NCBI RefSeq assembly: GCF_001510655.1
Contig: NZ_LMVC01000001.1
Location: 384,574 to 448,573 of the forward strand
Origin: Fictibacillus sp. FJAT-27399
Lineage (GTDB): Bacteria; Bacillota; Bacilli; Bacillales; Fictibacillaceae
DNA length: 64,000 nucleotides
Direction: 5' to 3'
Position numbers and translations under genes: made by a program. Positions 10,310-18,947 of the stretch are shown piece after piece (within the stretch, counting starts at the first letter, position 1; every line of letters begins with the position of its first letter). The notes beneath the pieces were generated by a model that searched no databases, was not told where the DNA came from, and saw nothing but the letters and a program-made list of their open reading frames with translations.

Positions 10310-10662
10310 TGTGGCTGCCGGTCTTGGCTTTAATCATTGGTCTGGTATTGGGTTTTTTATCTGAAATACGGATTCCTTATGAATATACAAACTACCTTTC
10401 TATCGCTGTTCTGGCAGCGCTTGACACGTTGTTCGGAGGAATTCGGGCCCACATGCAAGGGAATTTCGAGGATAAGGTATTTATCAGCGGGTTTTTCTTT
10501 AATATTCTGCTTGCGGCAGGCCTTGCCTATCTAGGGGTACATCTTGGAATTGATTTATATTTGGCGGCAATATTTGCTTTTGGCGTCAGATTGTTTAATA
10601 ATATAGCTGTCATTCGCCGGCTTATTATTTCAAAATGGAGCAAATCTAGAAAAAACAGTTAA
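10309..10662 (+). CDS. sbp: Small basic membrane protein Sbp (DUF1290)
   Basis: Hydrophobic 117-residue protein of the DUF1290 small basic family, with about four membrane segments and a basic C-terminal tail (RRLIISKWSKSRKNS). It closely resembles B. subtilis Sbp (LSIAVLAALDTL and FAFGVRLFNNIAVIRR are shared). Its function is unknown; it always accompanies ftsA-ftsZ in Bacilli. AAAGGAGGAATT precedes the ATG at 10309. Confidence 0.9.
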   Translation: MWLPVLALIIGLVLGFLSEIRIPYEYTNYLSIAVLAALDTLFGGIRAHMQGNFEDKVFISGFFFNILLAAGLAYLGVHLGIDLYLAAIFAFGVRLFNNIAVIRRLIISKWSKSRKNS

Positions 10663-10812
10663 TTTTCTTAAAAACTTAAGAAAAAAAAGAGGGAATAATC
10701 CTTGTTTGTGGAATTTATTCCTTAATTAACCCACTCGTATACCGATATAATTACATAACGGATAGACGAATAGTATATAACGGACATTTTAAACTCAAGG
10801 AGGTGCCAAAGA
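10663..10812 (+). promoter_or_regulatory. ftsA upstream region with two hairpins and possible promoters
   Basis: The 150-base gap starts right after the sbp stop with a 9-bp inverted repeat (TTTTCTTAA 10663-10671, TTAAGAAAA 10676-10684) that has no T tail on the + strand. A second inverted repeat follows (GGAATAA 10692-10698, TTATTCC 10715-10721). A perfect TATAAT at 10746-10751 lacks a good -35. GACGAAT at 10765-10771 matches the sigma-H -10 consensus RnnGAAT; B. subtilis ftsA is known to have a sigma-H promoter, but no clear -35 is seen here. AAGGAGGTG is the ftsA ribosome binding site. Confidence 0.4.
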
Positions 10813-12093
10813 ATGAACAGCAACGAGATTTATGTAAGTTTAGACATCGGTACATCCAATATTAAAGTTATCATTGGAGAAATGACCAGTGAATCCTTTA
10901 ATGTAATTGGTGTAGGTCACTCAAAATCTGCAGGAATAAAAAAAGGATCTATTGTTGATATCGATGAAACTGTTCGTTCCATAAAAAAAGCGGTTGAACA
11001 GGCAGAACGAATGCTTGGTATACCGGTTAATGCAGTAATTGTAGGTGTGAAAGGAAATCATATTCAGCTTCAGCCATGCCATGGTGTAGTTGCTGTTTCC
11101 AGTGAAGACCGTGAAATTGGGGATGAAGACATTGCACGCGTGATTGATGCTGCTCAAGTAGTTTCAATTCCTCCTGAACGGGAAATTATTGATGTCATAC
11201 CTGGACAGTTTATTGTTGATGGAACCGATGAAATTATTGATCCGCGCGGTATGCTCGGAGTCAGGCTGGAAATGGAAGGAACGATCGTAACAGGATCTAA
11301 GACCATATTACATAATTTACTGCGTTGCGTGGAAAGAGCGGGGCTGCAAGTTGCTGATATCTGTCTTGAACCACTGGCTACTGCTTCAATAGCCCTTACC
11401 AGGGATGAGATGGACTTAGGAACAGCCTTAATCGATATCGGCGGAGGATCAACTACAGTGTCCGTATTTGATCAGGGAACAATGCAGATGACCACCGTTC
11501 TTCCATTCGGCGGAGAGTTCATTTCTAAAGACATATCTATCGGACTTCGAACGACTGCTGAAGATGCAGAAAAAATAAAGGTCAAGCATGGACATGCTTT
11601 TGTTGATCATGCATCAAAAGACGAAACGTTTTCTGTCGCTCAGATTGGATCCTCATCAGATCAGGAGATCAGTCAGTACGATCTGGCTCTTATTATTGAA
11701 GCCCGTATTGCTGAAATGCTCGAACTAGCTGACGAAGAGCTCATTCGAAGAGGCTATAGAGATCTGCCAGGAGGATTTGTGATAACCGGTGGTGTTGCCG
11801 CGATGCCTGGATTGCTGGAATTGGCACAGGAAATTTTCCAAAACAATGTCAGGGTCTCCCTGCCGGATTATATCGGCGTCAGAGAGCCGCAATATACGAC
11901 AGGTATCGGCCTCATCCAATTTACGTACCGCAACATTAAGGTACAAGGAAAAGAGGTAGCTTCTGCCCTTACTGAGGGAGCAGAGGTCCAGCAAAGAAAG
12001 AAACAGCCTCAAGCGGCAAAGCAGCAAAGTGATAAAAACGCAGGCGGCATGAAATCCAAAATGAAAAATTGGTTTGGTTTATTTTTCGAATAA
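10813..12093 (+). CDS. ftsA: Cell division protein FtsA
   Basis: Actin-like ATPase that anchors FtsZ filaments to the membrane. It has 426 residues. The first phosphate-binding region SLDIGTSNIKVIIGE (about residues 9-23) and the second ALIDIGGGSTTVSVF (about 204-218) are clear. A charged, Gln-rich linker leads to the C-terminal amphipathic membrane-targeting helix MKNWFGLFFE. It forms a two-gene unit with ftsZ, which follows after 35 bases. Confidence 0.97.
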   Translation: MNSNEIYVSLDIGTSNIKVIIGEMTSESFNVIGVGHSKSAGIKKGSIVDIDETVRSIKKAVEQAERMLGIPVNAVIVGVKGNHIQLQPCHGVVAVSSEDREIGDEDIARVIDAAQVVSIPPEREIIDVIPGQFIVDGTDEIIDPRGMLGVRLEMEGTIVTGSKTILHNLLRCVERAGLQVADICLEPLATASIALTRDEMDLGTALIDIGGGSTTVSVFDQGTMQMTTVLPFGGEFISKDISIGLRTTAEDAEKIKVKHGHAFVDHASKDETFSVAQIGSSSDQEISQYDLALIIEARIAEMLELADEELIRRGYRDLPGGFVITGGVAAMPGLLELAQEIFQNNVRVSLPDYIGVREPQYTTGIGLIQFTYRNIKVQGKEVASALTEGAEVQQRKKQPQAAKQQSDKNAGGMKSKMKNWFGLFFE

Positions 12094-12128
12094 GAGACAG
12101 GTTTAACTAGTCATTAGGAGGAACGCTC

Positions 12129-13280
12129 ATGTTAGAGTTTGATATGAACATGGATTCATTAGCTACAATTAAGGTCATTGGTGTCGGCGGCGGCGGAAGC
12201 AACGCTGTTAACCGCATGATTGAGCACGGTGTACAAGGAGTAGAATTTATTTGCGTGAATACTGACGCCCAGGCACTAAACCTTTCAAAGGCTCAGATTA
12301 AAATGCAGATCGGTTCGAAGCTTACTAGGGGATTGGGTGCAGGAGCCAACCCGGAAATTGGAAAAAAAGCGGCGGAAGAGAGCAGGGAACAGGTTGAAGA
12401 AGCCCTGCGCGGGGCCGATATGGTCTTTGTTACTGCTGGTATGGGCGGAGGAACTGGAACAGGTGCAGCTCCTGTAATCGCAGAAATCGCTAAGGAAATG
12501 GGAGCATTGACAGTAGGTGTAGTTACCCGTCCTTTCACGTTTGAAGGACGAAAACGTTCTACTCAAGCTGTTGGCGGAATCAGCGTATTCAAAGAAAAAG
12601 TAGATACATTGATTGTCATTCCAAATGACAGACTACTAGAAATCGTTGACAAAAACACTCCGATGCTTGAAGCTTTCCGTGAGGCAGATAACGTATTGCG
12701 ACAAGGTGTACAAGGGATTTCTGACTTGATCGCTGTACCTGGATTGATCAACCTTGACTTTGCCGATGTTAAAACGATCATGACTGAAAAAGGTTCTGCT
12801 CTAATGGGTATTGGTATTGCCACTGGCGAAAACAGAGCAGCTGAGGCAGCACGAAAGGCCATTTCTTCACCATTGCTTGAAACTTCAATCGACGGTGCCA
12901 AGGGTGTCCTGATGAACATTACTGGAGGAGCCAACCTAAGCCTTTATGAAGTTAATGAAGCGGCAGATATTGTATCCTCTGCTTCAGATCCTGAAGTCAA
13001 CATGATCTTCGGGTCTGTTATCAATGAAGATTTAAAAGATGAAATTCTGGTGACTGTTATTGCGACCGGTTTCGATGAAAGAGAAAACATGCAAGCCATG
13101 CAGGCACAGGCGCAGCGTCCAAAATTCCAGCAGCAGGCTCCAAAGGCTCCAACTAGCCAAGGAAACCAGCGTGAGGAAGTGACGAACGAAAACCGTCCGG
13201 CTCCGCCTTCACAATCCGATTCTGATACACTGGATATCCCTACTTTCCTTCGAAACCGCAACCGTAACCGAAGAAGATAA
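12129..13280 (+). CDS. ftsZ: Cell division GTPase FtsZ
   Basis: Tubulin-like GTPase that forms the Z ring. It has 383 residues. The nucleotide-binding glycines [13 protein letters not shown] are at about residues 17-29 and the tubulin signature [10 protein letters not shown] at about 105-114. A Gln/Pro-rich linker follows, then the C-terminal peptide DIPTFLRNR, which binds FtsA, SepF and other partners, and a basic tail NRNRRR. AGGAGGAA precedes the start. The gene ends at a strong terminator. B. subtilis has protease gene bpr next; here it is absent and spoIIGA follows. Confidence 0.99.
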   Translation: MLEFDMNMDSLATIKVIGVGGGGSNAVNRMIEHGVQGVEFICVNTDAQALNLSKAQIKMQIGSKLTRGLGAGANPEIGKKAAEESREQVEEALRGADMVFVTAGMGGGTGTGAAPVIAEIAKEMGALTVGVVTRPFTFEGRKRSTQAVGGISVFKEKVDTLIVIPNDRLLEIVDKNTPMLEAFREADNVLRQGVQGISDLIAVPGLINLDFADVKTIMTEKGSALMGIGIATGENRAAEAARKAISSPLLETSIDGAKGVLMNITGGANLSLYEVNEAADIVSSASDPEVNMIFGSVINEDLKDEILVTVIATGFDERENMQAMQAQAQRPKFQQQAPKAPTSQGNQREEVTNENRPAPPSQSDSDTLDIPTFLRNRNRNRRR

Positions 13281-13315
13281 CTAAGAAAAGAAGAAGCGCC
13301 AGCAATACTTGCAAA

Positions 13316-13346
13316 ACACCTTTCAGACTATGAAAGGTGTTTTTTT
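13316..13346 (+). terminator. Intrinsic terminator after ftsZ
   Basis: ACACCTTTCA (13316-13325) and TGAAAGGTGT (13331-13340) form a perfect 10-bp stem with a 5-base loop, followed by a T run to 13347. It closes the ftsA-ftsZ unit and separates it from the sporulation genes. Confidence 0.93.
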
Positions 13347-13380
13347 ATGCCTTCAAAACAGTTTTTTGCAAGCAGTAGAT

Positions 13381-13457
13381 TATGACAAAATCTCTTAAAA
13401 TAAAAAGATATCTTGTCTCATAAATTGACAGACTTTATATTTCGCCTGTTTTATACT
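13381..13457 (+). promoter_or_regulatory. Candidate Spo0A-controlled spoIIG promoter with long spacer
   Basis: A perfect -35 TTGACA (13425-13430) and a -10 TATACT (13452-13457) are 21 bp apart, far from the usual 17. B. subtilis spoIIG is known for a similarly long spacer (22 bp) between consensus hexamers, activated by Spo0A~P. Two sequences resembling the 0A box TTGTCGAA are near: TTGTCTCA at 13413-13420 (6/8) and, reversed, TATGACAA at 13381-13388 (6/8 against TTCGACAA). The position before spoIIGA supports the reading. Confidence 0.65.
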
Positions 13458-13487
13458 TGTTTCAACTCTTAAGAAAGGAGAAAACAA

Positions 13488-14414
13488 ATGACACTTTATC
13501 TGGATGTCATTTGGTTTCTTAATTTTTGCATTGATTTTCTGCTGATTGTTTTAACCGGAATGGTGTTAAAACGCAAAATGCAAAAATGGAGACTGGCTGC
13601 GGGTTCTTTCATCGGATCTTCGTATGTTTTGCTGCTTTTCATTCCTACGGATATCAGCATGTATCATCCGCTCATCAAATTTGTTTTTTCCTTGATCATC
13701 ATGGTCGTGTCATTTGGTTTTCAAAAATTTTCATACTTCGCTAAAAATGTTGGGATGTTTTACTTTGTAACGTTTGTCACAGGAGGGGGGCTTTTTGCGG
13801 CACATTATTTCTTACAGACAGATTTAACGATCATGCATGGTGTATTGGCGACCAAGAGTACAGGAAAGGGTGATCTTTTAAGCTGGGCGTTTGTCTGTAT
13901 CGGCTTTCCGGCAGTATGGCTGTTTTCCAAAAGAAGAGTGGATGACATTAAAGTGCAGAAACTCCATTATACAGAATTGGTGGAGGTGGAAATCAGAATT
14001 GAGGATATATGCATACAAGCTGCCGGGCTGATTGACAGCGGAAACAAGCTGCATGACCCCATCACCAAGGTGCCTGTAATGATCCTTGACTTGAATATCC
14101 ACGAAGAACACCTTCCACCGGAAATCATAGCGTTTTCTAAAGATATGGAGTCATTTAACGAAATTGGTGCCTCGGGGCATTCATGGGAATCACGCCTGCG
14201 GATTATTCCATTTCGTGCTGTGGGGAAAGACAGTGAATTTCTCCCGGCCATCAAGCCGGATGAAGTCGTAATCAAAAGCAAACAGGGGAACTTTTCATGT
14301 TCGAGAGTTCTTATCGGGTTAACATATACAGCATTGTCAAGTGAAAATGCGTTTACCTGCATTGTGCATCCAGAAGTCATGTCGAATGGTATCGAGAGCA
14401 TAGCAGCCTCATAG
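13488..14414 (+). CDS. spoIIGA: Sporulation sigma-E processing peptidase SpoIIGA
   Basis: Membrane aspartic protease that cleaves pro-sigma-E in the mother cell after a signal from SpoIIR. It has 308 residues. The N-terminal half (about residues 1-150) has five or so membrane segments; the C-terminal half holds the protease domain with the catalytic motif [11 protein letters not shown], whose Asp is residue 183, as in B. subtilis. AAAGGAG precedes the ATG. It is directly followed by its substrate gene sigE, with 25 bases between. Confidence 0.95.
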   Translation: MTLYLDVIWFLNFCIDFLLIVLTGMVLKRKMQKWRLAAGSFIGSSYVLLLFIPTDISMYHPLIKFVFSLIIMVVSFGFQKFSYFAKNVGMFYFVTFVTGGGLFAAHYFLQTDLTIMHGVLATKSTGKGDLLSWAFVCIGFPAVWLFSKRRVDDIKVQKLHYTELVEVEIRIEDICIQAAGLIDSGNKLHDPITKVPVMILDLNIHEEHLPPEIIAFSKDMESFNEIGASGHSWESRLRIIPFRAVGKDSEFLPAIKPDEVVIKSKQGNFSCSRVLIGLTYTALSSENAFTCIVHPEVMSNGIESIAAS

Positions 14415-14439
14415 AATAAGGAGAGGGGAGAATGGCAAA

Positions 14440-15159
14440 GTGAGAAAGCTTCGTCTGAAACTGACACTTCTTTGGTACAAACTGTTAATTAAGCTTGGGA
14501 TCAAAACGGAGGAAATCCATTATATAGGCGGCCATGAGGCGCTTCCGCCGCCGCTGAGCAAGGAGGAAGAAGCTGTACTCCTTGAAAAGCTGCCATCCGG
14601 CGATAAGGCTGCTAAATCATTGCTCATCGAAAGGAATTTAAGGCTGGTCGTCTACATTGCAAGAAAATTTGAGAATACCGGGATCAATATAGAGGATTTA
14701 ATCAGTATTGGTACGATCGGACTGATCAAAGCGGTAAACACGTTCAATCCTGAAAAGAAAATAAAACTGGCTACATATGCATCCCGATGCATTGAAAATG
14801 AAATCCTTATGTATTTGCGCAGAAATAACAAAACACGATCAGAAGTTTCTTTTGATGAACCGCTGAATGTTGACTGGGATGGAAATGAGCTCTTATTATC
14901 AGATGTCCTCGGGACAGAAGAGGATATTATTACACGCCGATTAGAGGCGAATGTCGATCGGAAATTGCTTTTGAAGGCTTTATTTACGTTAAATGACAGG
15001 GAGAAACAGATCATGGAGCTTAGATTTGGACTATCTGGAGGGGAAGAAAAGACCCAGAAAGATGTGGCTGATATGCTCGGGATATCTCAGTCCTATATCT
15101 CAAGATTGGAGAAGAGAATTATTAAACGGCTGCAAAAGGAATTTAATAAAATGGTCTGA
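14440..15159 (+). CDS. sigE: RNA polymerase sigma-E precursor (mother-cell sporulation sigma)
   Basis: Sigma-70 family factor for early mother-cell gene expression, made as an inactive precursor with an N-terminal pro-sequence that SpoIIGA removes. It has 239 residues. Region 2 contains [26 protein letters not shown] (read in parts), and region 4 ends in a helix-turn-helix with [20 protein letters not shown]. The N-terminus [20 protein letters not shown] is the amphipathic pro-peptide type. The start is the GTG at 14440. An ATG at 14432 nearer to the Shine-Dalgarno (AAGGAGAGGGG, 14418-14428) opens a 3-codon frame (Met-Ala-Lys-stop) that overlaps the GTG. Confidence 0.95.
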   Translation: MRKLRLKLTLLWYKLLIKLGIKTEEIHYIGGHEALPPPLSKEEEAVLLEKLPSGDKAAKSLLIERNLRLVVYIARKFENTGINIEDLISIGTIGLIKAVNTFNPEKKIKLATYASRCIENEILMYLRRNNKTRSEVSFDEPLNVDWDGNELLLSDVLGTEEDIITRRLEANVDRKLLLKALFTLNDREKQIMELRFGLSGGEEKTQKDVADMLGISQSYISRLEKRIIKRLQKEFNKMV

Positions 15160-15162
15160 TTG

Positions 15163-15184
15163 GAGGCAGCAGCCTCTTTTTTTA
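15163..15184 (+). terminator. Intrinsic terminator after sigE
   Basis: GAGGC (15163-15167) and GCCTC (15172-15176) with a 4-base loop are followed by eight T residues. The short GC stem with a strong U tract suggests partial termination, leaving some read-through to sigG, which is known for the spoIIG transcript in B. subtilis. Confidence 0.8.
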
Positions 15185-15352
15185 TTTGGCTTTGAAATTT
15201 GGCATCGCATACTGATGGTTGAAACCCTCCTAGCAGGGGGGAACAGCTGGCTTATACCCTTCTGCTTATTTTGAAAATAATTTCCAGTCAATTAAGCTAT
15301 ACTGCCGCATGATTTCCGGCATCCTGCTTTACTTCCTGAAGATGAAGCTACT

Positions 15353-15380
15353 GCATAAAAATTCCTGCCAGGGAAATACT
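15353..15380 (+). promoter_or_regulatory. Candidate forespore (sigma-F/sigma-G) promoter of sigG
   Basis: GCATA (15353-15357) fits the sigma-F -35 consensus GYWTA. GGGAAATACT (15371-15380), 13 bases further on, fits most of the -10 consensus GGNRANANTW. It lies about 40 bases before the sigG start, where B. subtilis spoIIIG has its sigma-F promoter. The spacer is slightly shorter than usual, so this remains a candidate. Confidence 0.45.
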
Positions 15381-15417
15381 GACTTTGACAAAAAACTCCC
15401 GGTAGGAGGGAAATCCA

Positions 15418-16200
15418 TTGACCCGAAACAAAGTAGAGATCTGCGGAGTAGACACGTCTAAGCTTCCAGTATTAAAAAATCCCGAAATGCGTGAATTGTT
15501 CACAAAGATGCAGAACGGGGATCCTACTGCACGCGAAACGTTAGTAAACGGCAACCTGCGCTTAGTTCTCAGCGTTATCCAGAGATTTAACAACCGCGGG
15601 GAGTTTGTTGATGATTTATTTCAGGTCGGCTGTATTGGCCTAATGAAATCCATCGATAATTTTGACCTTGGTCAAAATGTAAAATTTTCCACGTATGCAG
15701 TACCTATGATTATTGGAGAGATCAGAAGATATTTGCGGGACAACAACCCCATCCGGGTATCCCGTTCTCTGCGGGATATCGCTTACAAAGCGTTGCAGGT
15801 AAGAGACCAGCTTATGAATAAGCTTTCAAGGGAACCAACGGCACAGCAGATCGCTGAAGTGCTGGAGGTTCCTAAAGAAGAAGTGGTATTTGCACTGGAT
15901 GCCATACAGGACCCCGTTTCTCTTTTTGAACCTATTTATAATGACGGCGGCGATCCGATCTACGTAATGGATCAGATAAGTGATGATAAGGCTAAAGATT
16001 TTCAGTGGATTGAAGAAATTGCCCTGAAAGAAGCAATGAGGCGCCTTAATGAAAGAGAAAAAATGATTCTGACGATGAGATTTTTTCAAGGCAAAACGCA
16101 GATGGAGGTCGCCGATGAGATTGGAATCTCACAAGCCCAGGTCTCGCGTCTGGAAAAAGCGGCCATCTCACAGATGAACAAAAATATACAGAGCAGCTAA
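15418..16200 (+). CDS. sigG: RNA polymerase sigma-G factor (late forespore)
   Basis: Sigma factor for late forespore genes such as small acid-soluble proteins and germination receptors. It has 260 residues, the same as B. subtilis SigG, and starts with the family-specific NKVEICGVDTSKLPVLKNPEM. Region 2 (RLVLSVIQRFNNRGEFVDDLFQ, read in parts), region 3 and the region 4 helix-turn-helix (MEVADEIGISQAQVSRLEKAA) are all intact. The start is a TTG at 15418 after GGTAGGAGGGAAA; no ATG lies nearby in frame. It ends at a terminator. Confidence 0.97.
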   Translation: MTRNKVEICGVDTSKLPVLKNPEMRELFTKMQNGDPTARETLVNGNLRLVLSVIQRFNNRGEFVDDLFQVGCIGLMKSIDNFDLGQNVKFSTYAVPMIIGEIRRYLRDNNPIRVSRSLRDIAYKALQVRDQLMNKLSREPTAQQIAEVLEVPKEEVVFALDAIQDPVSLFEPIYNDGGDPIYVMDQISDDKAKDFQWIEEIALKEAMRRLNEREKMILTMRFFQGKTQMEVADEIGISQAQVSRLEKAAISQMNKNIQSS

Positions 16201-16204
16201 AAAG

Positions 16205-16232
16205 ACAACCCGCTGATAAAGCGGGTTGTTTG
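16205..16232 (+). terminator. Hairpin terminator after sigG
   Basis: ACAACCCGCT (16205-16214) and AGCGGGTTGT (16220-16229) form a 10-bp perfect stem around GATAA. The T tail is short (TTT), but the stem is GC-rich. It starts 4 bases after the sigG stop. Confidence 0.75.
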
Positions 16233-16289
16233 CTGTACATGATTTTACAAGCTCGCTCATATAGTTAGTAAAAGAAGGGCGGGGATACG

Positions 16290-16577
16290 ATGATGAAGAT
16301 TTCTGACTTTCAGGTCAAGGACGTAGTAAATGTTGCGAACGGCAAAAAACTTGGACATATCGCTGATCTGGAGATTAATTTAAGCACGGGAAAGATAGAA
16401 TCACTGATCATACCGGGGCCAGGAAAAATGCTCGGCTTTTTTGCAAGAGAAAGTGATATTGTCATTCCATGGAGAAATATCGTAAAGATCGGGACAGATG
16501 TCATTCTTGTCCGCTATATGGACGCTCAGGATTCAGGAGAATATATTAAAGAACCTTTTGATCAGCTGAAAAAGTAA
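16290..16577 (+). CDS. ylmC: PRC-barrel protein of the YlmC/YmxH family
   Basis: Small 95-residue protein with a PRC-barrel fold, a domain seen in RNA-processing and photosynthetic proteins. The function is unknown; the family is confined to spore formers. Typical residues include FQVKDVVNVANGKKLG, PGPGKMLGFF and VIPWRNIVKIG. It is somewhat longer at the C-terminus than B. subtilis YlmC (81 residues by recall). A weak GGGCGGGG precedes the ATG at 16290; the ATG at 16293 would also serve. It lies between sigG and pgeF as in B. subtilis, though ylmA is missing. Confidence 0.85.
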   Translation: MMKISDFQVKDVVNVANGKKLGHIADLEINLSTGKIESLIIPGPGKMLGFFARESDIVIPWRNIVKIGTDVILVRYMDAQDSGEYIKEPFDQLKK

Positions 16578-16681
16578 ATAGCATTATACGCTCAAGACTC
16601 ATCTGTGATAAAATAAATAGCATAATAACCCAATATCCGTCTCAATTTGATAATACTTTTCACAGAAGGAAGTGTGCGGTT

Positions 16682-17551
16682 TTGAGAGCTGAACCATTTG
16701 TACAACAAGGCAGCATGTTTAAACTGGCTGACTGGATGAACCAGCATACCGGATTAACAGCAGGCATCACGTCACGGCGTAATGGTTTTAGCAAGCATCC
16801 ATATGAATCATTGAATTTAGGATTCCATGTCGGAGACAACCCGGAGGATGTTCTAAAAAACCGGCAGAGCGCAAGTGTTGCCATTGGAGCTGCTTTAGAC
16901 CACTGGGTCGGAACTGAGCAGGTGCATCAGGCAGTCATAAAAAAAGTTACGCATGAGGATGCTGGAAAGGGCGCAAAAGATCTGGCAAGCGCGATTAAAG
17001 GCACCGATGGAATATATACATCAGAAGAAGACCTACTACTAACCTCACTTTACGCTGACTGTGTGCCGCTTTTCTTTTTGAGTCCCCAAAACAAACTTGT
17101 CGGGCTTGCCCATGCAGGCTGGAAAGGTACAGTCGGCAAGATCGGAGCAAACATGGTGGATGAATGGGTGAAGGCTGAAGGTGTCAGGCCCGATGACATC
17201 ATTGCAGCAATCGGACCATCGATCGGATGCTGCTGCTATGAGGTAGATGAATTTGTTATCAAACAAGTCAACAAGGCGCTTCCGGCTGATACAGCAAATT
17301 TTCCATACCGTCAGATAGACGAGACGCATTATTTGCTGGATTTGCGGGAAGTAAATAAGAGGATCCTGATTCAGGCAGGCATGAAAGAGGAAAATATTGT
17401 TGAAACTTCTTATTGCACCAGCTGCAATAATGAACAATTTTTTTCTCATCGCAAGGAACTTGGAAAAACCGGCAGGATCATGAGCTATATCGGGCGTTTG
17501 AAAGGAGCAGAACGTGAATATCCAGCAAAATCTTTCAGTCATCCAAACTAA
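16682..17551 (+). CDS. pgeF: Peptidoglycan editing factor PgeF / YlmD (laccase-domain family)
   Basis: Cu-oxidase_4/laccase-domain protein. In E. coli the homologue removes UDP-MurNAc misloaded with L-serine, and family members also act on purine nucleosides. It has 289 residues. The metal/active-site residues are in LYADCVPLFFL and VGLAHAGWKGT, with the later GPSIGCCCYEV and YCTSCNNEQFFSHRKE motifs. The start is a TTG at 16682 after GAAGGAAGTG. The 3' end overlaps ylmE by 38 bases, so the two are coupled. The position in the ylm block next to division genes fits a wall-quality role. Confidence 0.9.
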   Translation: MRAEPFVQQGSMFKLADWMNQHTGLTAGITSRRNGFSKHPYESLNLGFHVGDNPEDVLKNRQSASVAIGAALDHWVGTEQVHQAVIKKVTHEDAGKGAKDLASAIKGTDGIYTSEEDLLLTSLYADCVPLFFLSPQNKLVGLAHAGWKGTVGKIGANMVDEWVKAEGVRPDDIIAAIGPSIGCCCYEVDEFVIKQVNKALPADTANFPYRQIDETHYLLDLREVNKRILIQAGMKEENIVETSYCTSCNNEQFFSHRKELGKTGRIMSYIGRLKGAEREYPAKSFSHPN

Positions 17552-18191
17552 TATTTCTGAAGCTTGCAAGAAAAAAAACAGAAAGCCAGAGGACGTTAAA
17601 ATTATTGCCGTGACGAAATATGTGAGTACTGAAACGGCTGTGGATGCAGTGAAATCTGGCGTTGAGCACATCGGTGAAAACCGTCCGGAAGGCCTCAAGG
17701 AAAAGTATGAGGTTCTTGGTGATGATGTGACGTGGCATTTTATTGGTTCTCTTCAGTCCAGAAAAGTTAAGGAAATTCTCCCTTACGTTGACTATATTCA
17801 TTCATTGGACAGGCTTTCGCTTGCTAAGGAGATCGATAAGAGGGCAGACCGTGTCATCAATTGTTTTGTTCAAGTCAATGTCTCCGGAGAAGAAACAAAA
17901 CATGGGTTGTCGGCTGAAAAAACTCTATCATATGTCGATAATATGAAAGAGTTTCCAAACATCCGGATCGTAGGGCTGATGACCATGGCTCCTCATACAG
18001 AAGATGAGGAAACCCTTCGTTCTGTTTTTTCAACACTTAAACAGCTGCAAAATGACATACAGGCGAAGCATTACGAATTTGCGCCATGCACTGAGCTTTC
18101 CATGGGAATGTCTAATGATTATGAAATAGCTGTCCAGGAAGGAGCAACGTTCGTCAGAATTGGGACCAGCCTGGTCGGCAAAGAATTTTAG
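17514..18191 (+). CDS. ylmE: YggS-family pyridoxal-phosphate homeostasis protein YlmE
   Basis: Single-domain alanine-racemase-fold protein that binds PLP without known enzyme activity and keeps the balance of vitamin B6 and amino acids. It has 225 residues. The PLP lysine is in IIAVTKYVS (about residues 24-32); HFIGSLQSRKVKEI, LMTMAP and SMGMSNDYEIAVQEGATFVRIGTSL (read in parts) are family signatures. The GTG at 17514 with AAAGGAG upstream lies inside the end of pgeF. sepF follows after a Shine-Dalgarno that overlaps the stop. Confidence 0.94.
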   Translation: MNIQQNLSVIQTNISEACKKKNRKPEDVKIIAVTKYVSTETAVDAVKSGVEHIGENRPEGLKEKYEVLGDDVTWHFIGSLQSRKVKEILPYVDYIHSLDRLSLAKEIDKRADRVINCFVQVNVSGEETKHGLSAEKTLSYVDNMKEFPNIRIVGLMTMAPHTEDEETLRSVFSTLKQLQNDIQAKHYEFAPCTELSMGMSNDYEIAVQEGATFVRIGTSLVGKEF

Positions 18192-18203
18192 GAGGTGCCA
18201 ATC

Positions 18204-18632
18204 ATGAGCATAAAGAACAAATTCAAGCGCTTTTTTGACCTTGAAGAAGATGAATATGTATATGAAGAGGTAGTTGAAGAGGATGGTGCAGAGGCTGTGG
18301 AGAGTGAATATCCTCCTGCTCAAACAAAGAAAAACAAGCAGAACGTCGTCAGCCTGCAAAGTATTCATCAGCAATCCAAGGTGGTCCTTGTTGAACCGAG
18401 AGTATACGCGGAAGCACAGGACATTGCCGATCAATTAAAAAACAGGCGTGCGGTTGTCATGAACCTGCAGCGCATTCCACATGATCAGGCAAAACGGATC
18501 GTCGACTTTTTAAGCGGAACCGTTTATGCGATCGGTGGAGATATACAAAAATTAGGTCCTAACACATTTTTGTGCACACCGGAAAACGTAGATATTTCCG
18601 GATCGATTTCGGAAATGCTGGAAGGCGAATAA
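18204..18632 (+). CDS. sepF: Cell division protein SepF
   Basis: Membrane-binding septum protein that bundles FtsZ filaments into a ring and helps form the septum. The start is the ATG at 18204, with AGGAGGTG at 18190-18197; an in-frame GTG at 18195 lies inside that site and is not used. The 142-residue product has an N-terminal amphipathic membrane helix ([18 protein letters not shown]), an acidic linker, and the SepF core with [20 protein letters not shown] (about residues 57-76) and [18 protein letters not shown]. It sits in the conserved ylmE-sepF-ylmG order. Confidence 0.95.
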   Translation: MSIKNKFKRFFDLEEDEYVYEEVVEEDGAEAVESEYPPAQTKKNKQNVVSLQSIHQQSKVVLVEPRVYAEAQDIADQLKNRRAVVMNLQRIPHDQAKRIVDFLSGTVYAIGGDIQKLGPNTFLCTPENVDISGSISEMLEGE

Positions 18633-18652
18633 TACGAGGACGGTGGCTTTCT

Positions 18653-18931
18653 TTGGTATATCAGATTGGGAACTTTGTTAGCGAACTTTTCACTATCTAT
18701 CGATATATAGTCATAGCGTACATATTAATGTCATGGTTCCCGAATGCAAGGGAATCTTCCATCGGCCAATTTATTGCCAGAATCGTGGAGCCATACTTGG
18801 CGCCGTTCAGGAGAATCATCCCGCCGCTTGGCATGATTGATATTTCTCCGATCGTCGCATTATTTGCATTATCGTTTGCACAAGCTGGTGTGAAAATGGT
18901 CATTTACTGGATTGGCCAATACCTGGCCTAA
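18653..18931 (+). CDS. ylmG: YggT-family membrane protein YlmG
   Basis: Small integral membrane protein of the YggT family, 92 residues from the TTG at 18653, with two membrane segments and the signatures LMSWFPNARES and PYLAPFRRIIPP...DISP. The family is linked to division and osmotic tolerance; the molecular role is not settled. The start is chosen because GAGGACGGTGG lies just upstream and the N-terminus then matches the family; a longer frame from 18572 would overlap sepF without a ribosome binding site. Confidence 0.87.
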   Translation: MVYQIGNFVSELFTIYRYIVIAYILMSWFPNARESSIGQFIARIVEPYLAPFRRIIPPLGMIDISPIVALFALSFAQAGVKMVIYWIGQYLA

Positions 18932-18947
18932 AGGCAGAGGAGCATAG

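Noticed and set aside
10663-10684. Inverted repeat after sbp as an intrinsic terminator
   Set aside because: On the + strand the stem is AT-only apart from one pair and is followed by A residues, not T; no reverse gene needs it. Kept only as an unexplained repeat.
17045-17698. Long open frame (217 codons) on the reverse strand inside pgeF-ylmE
   Set aside because: It lies fully antisense to two clear genes, has no ribosome binding site, and its residues match no family. It is a codon-usage shadow.
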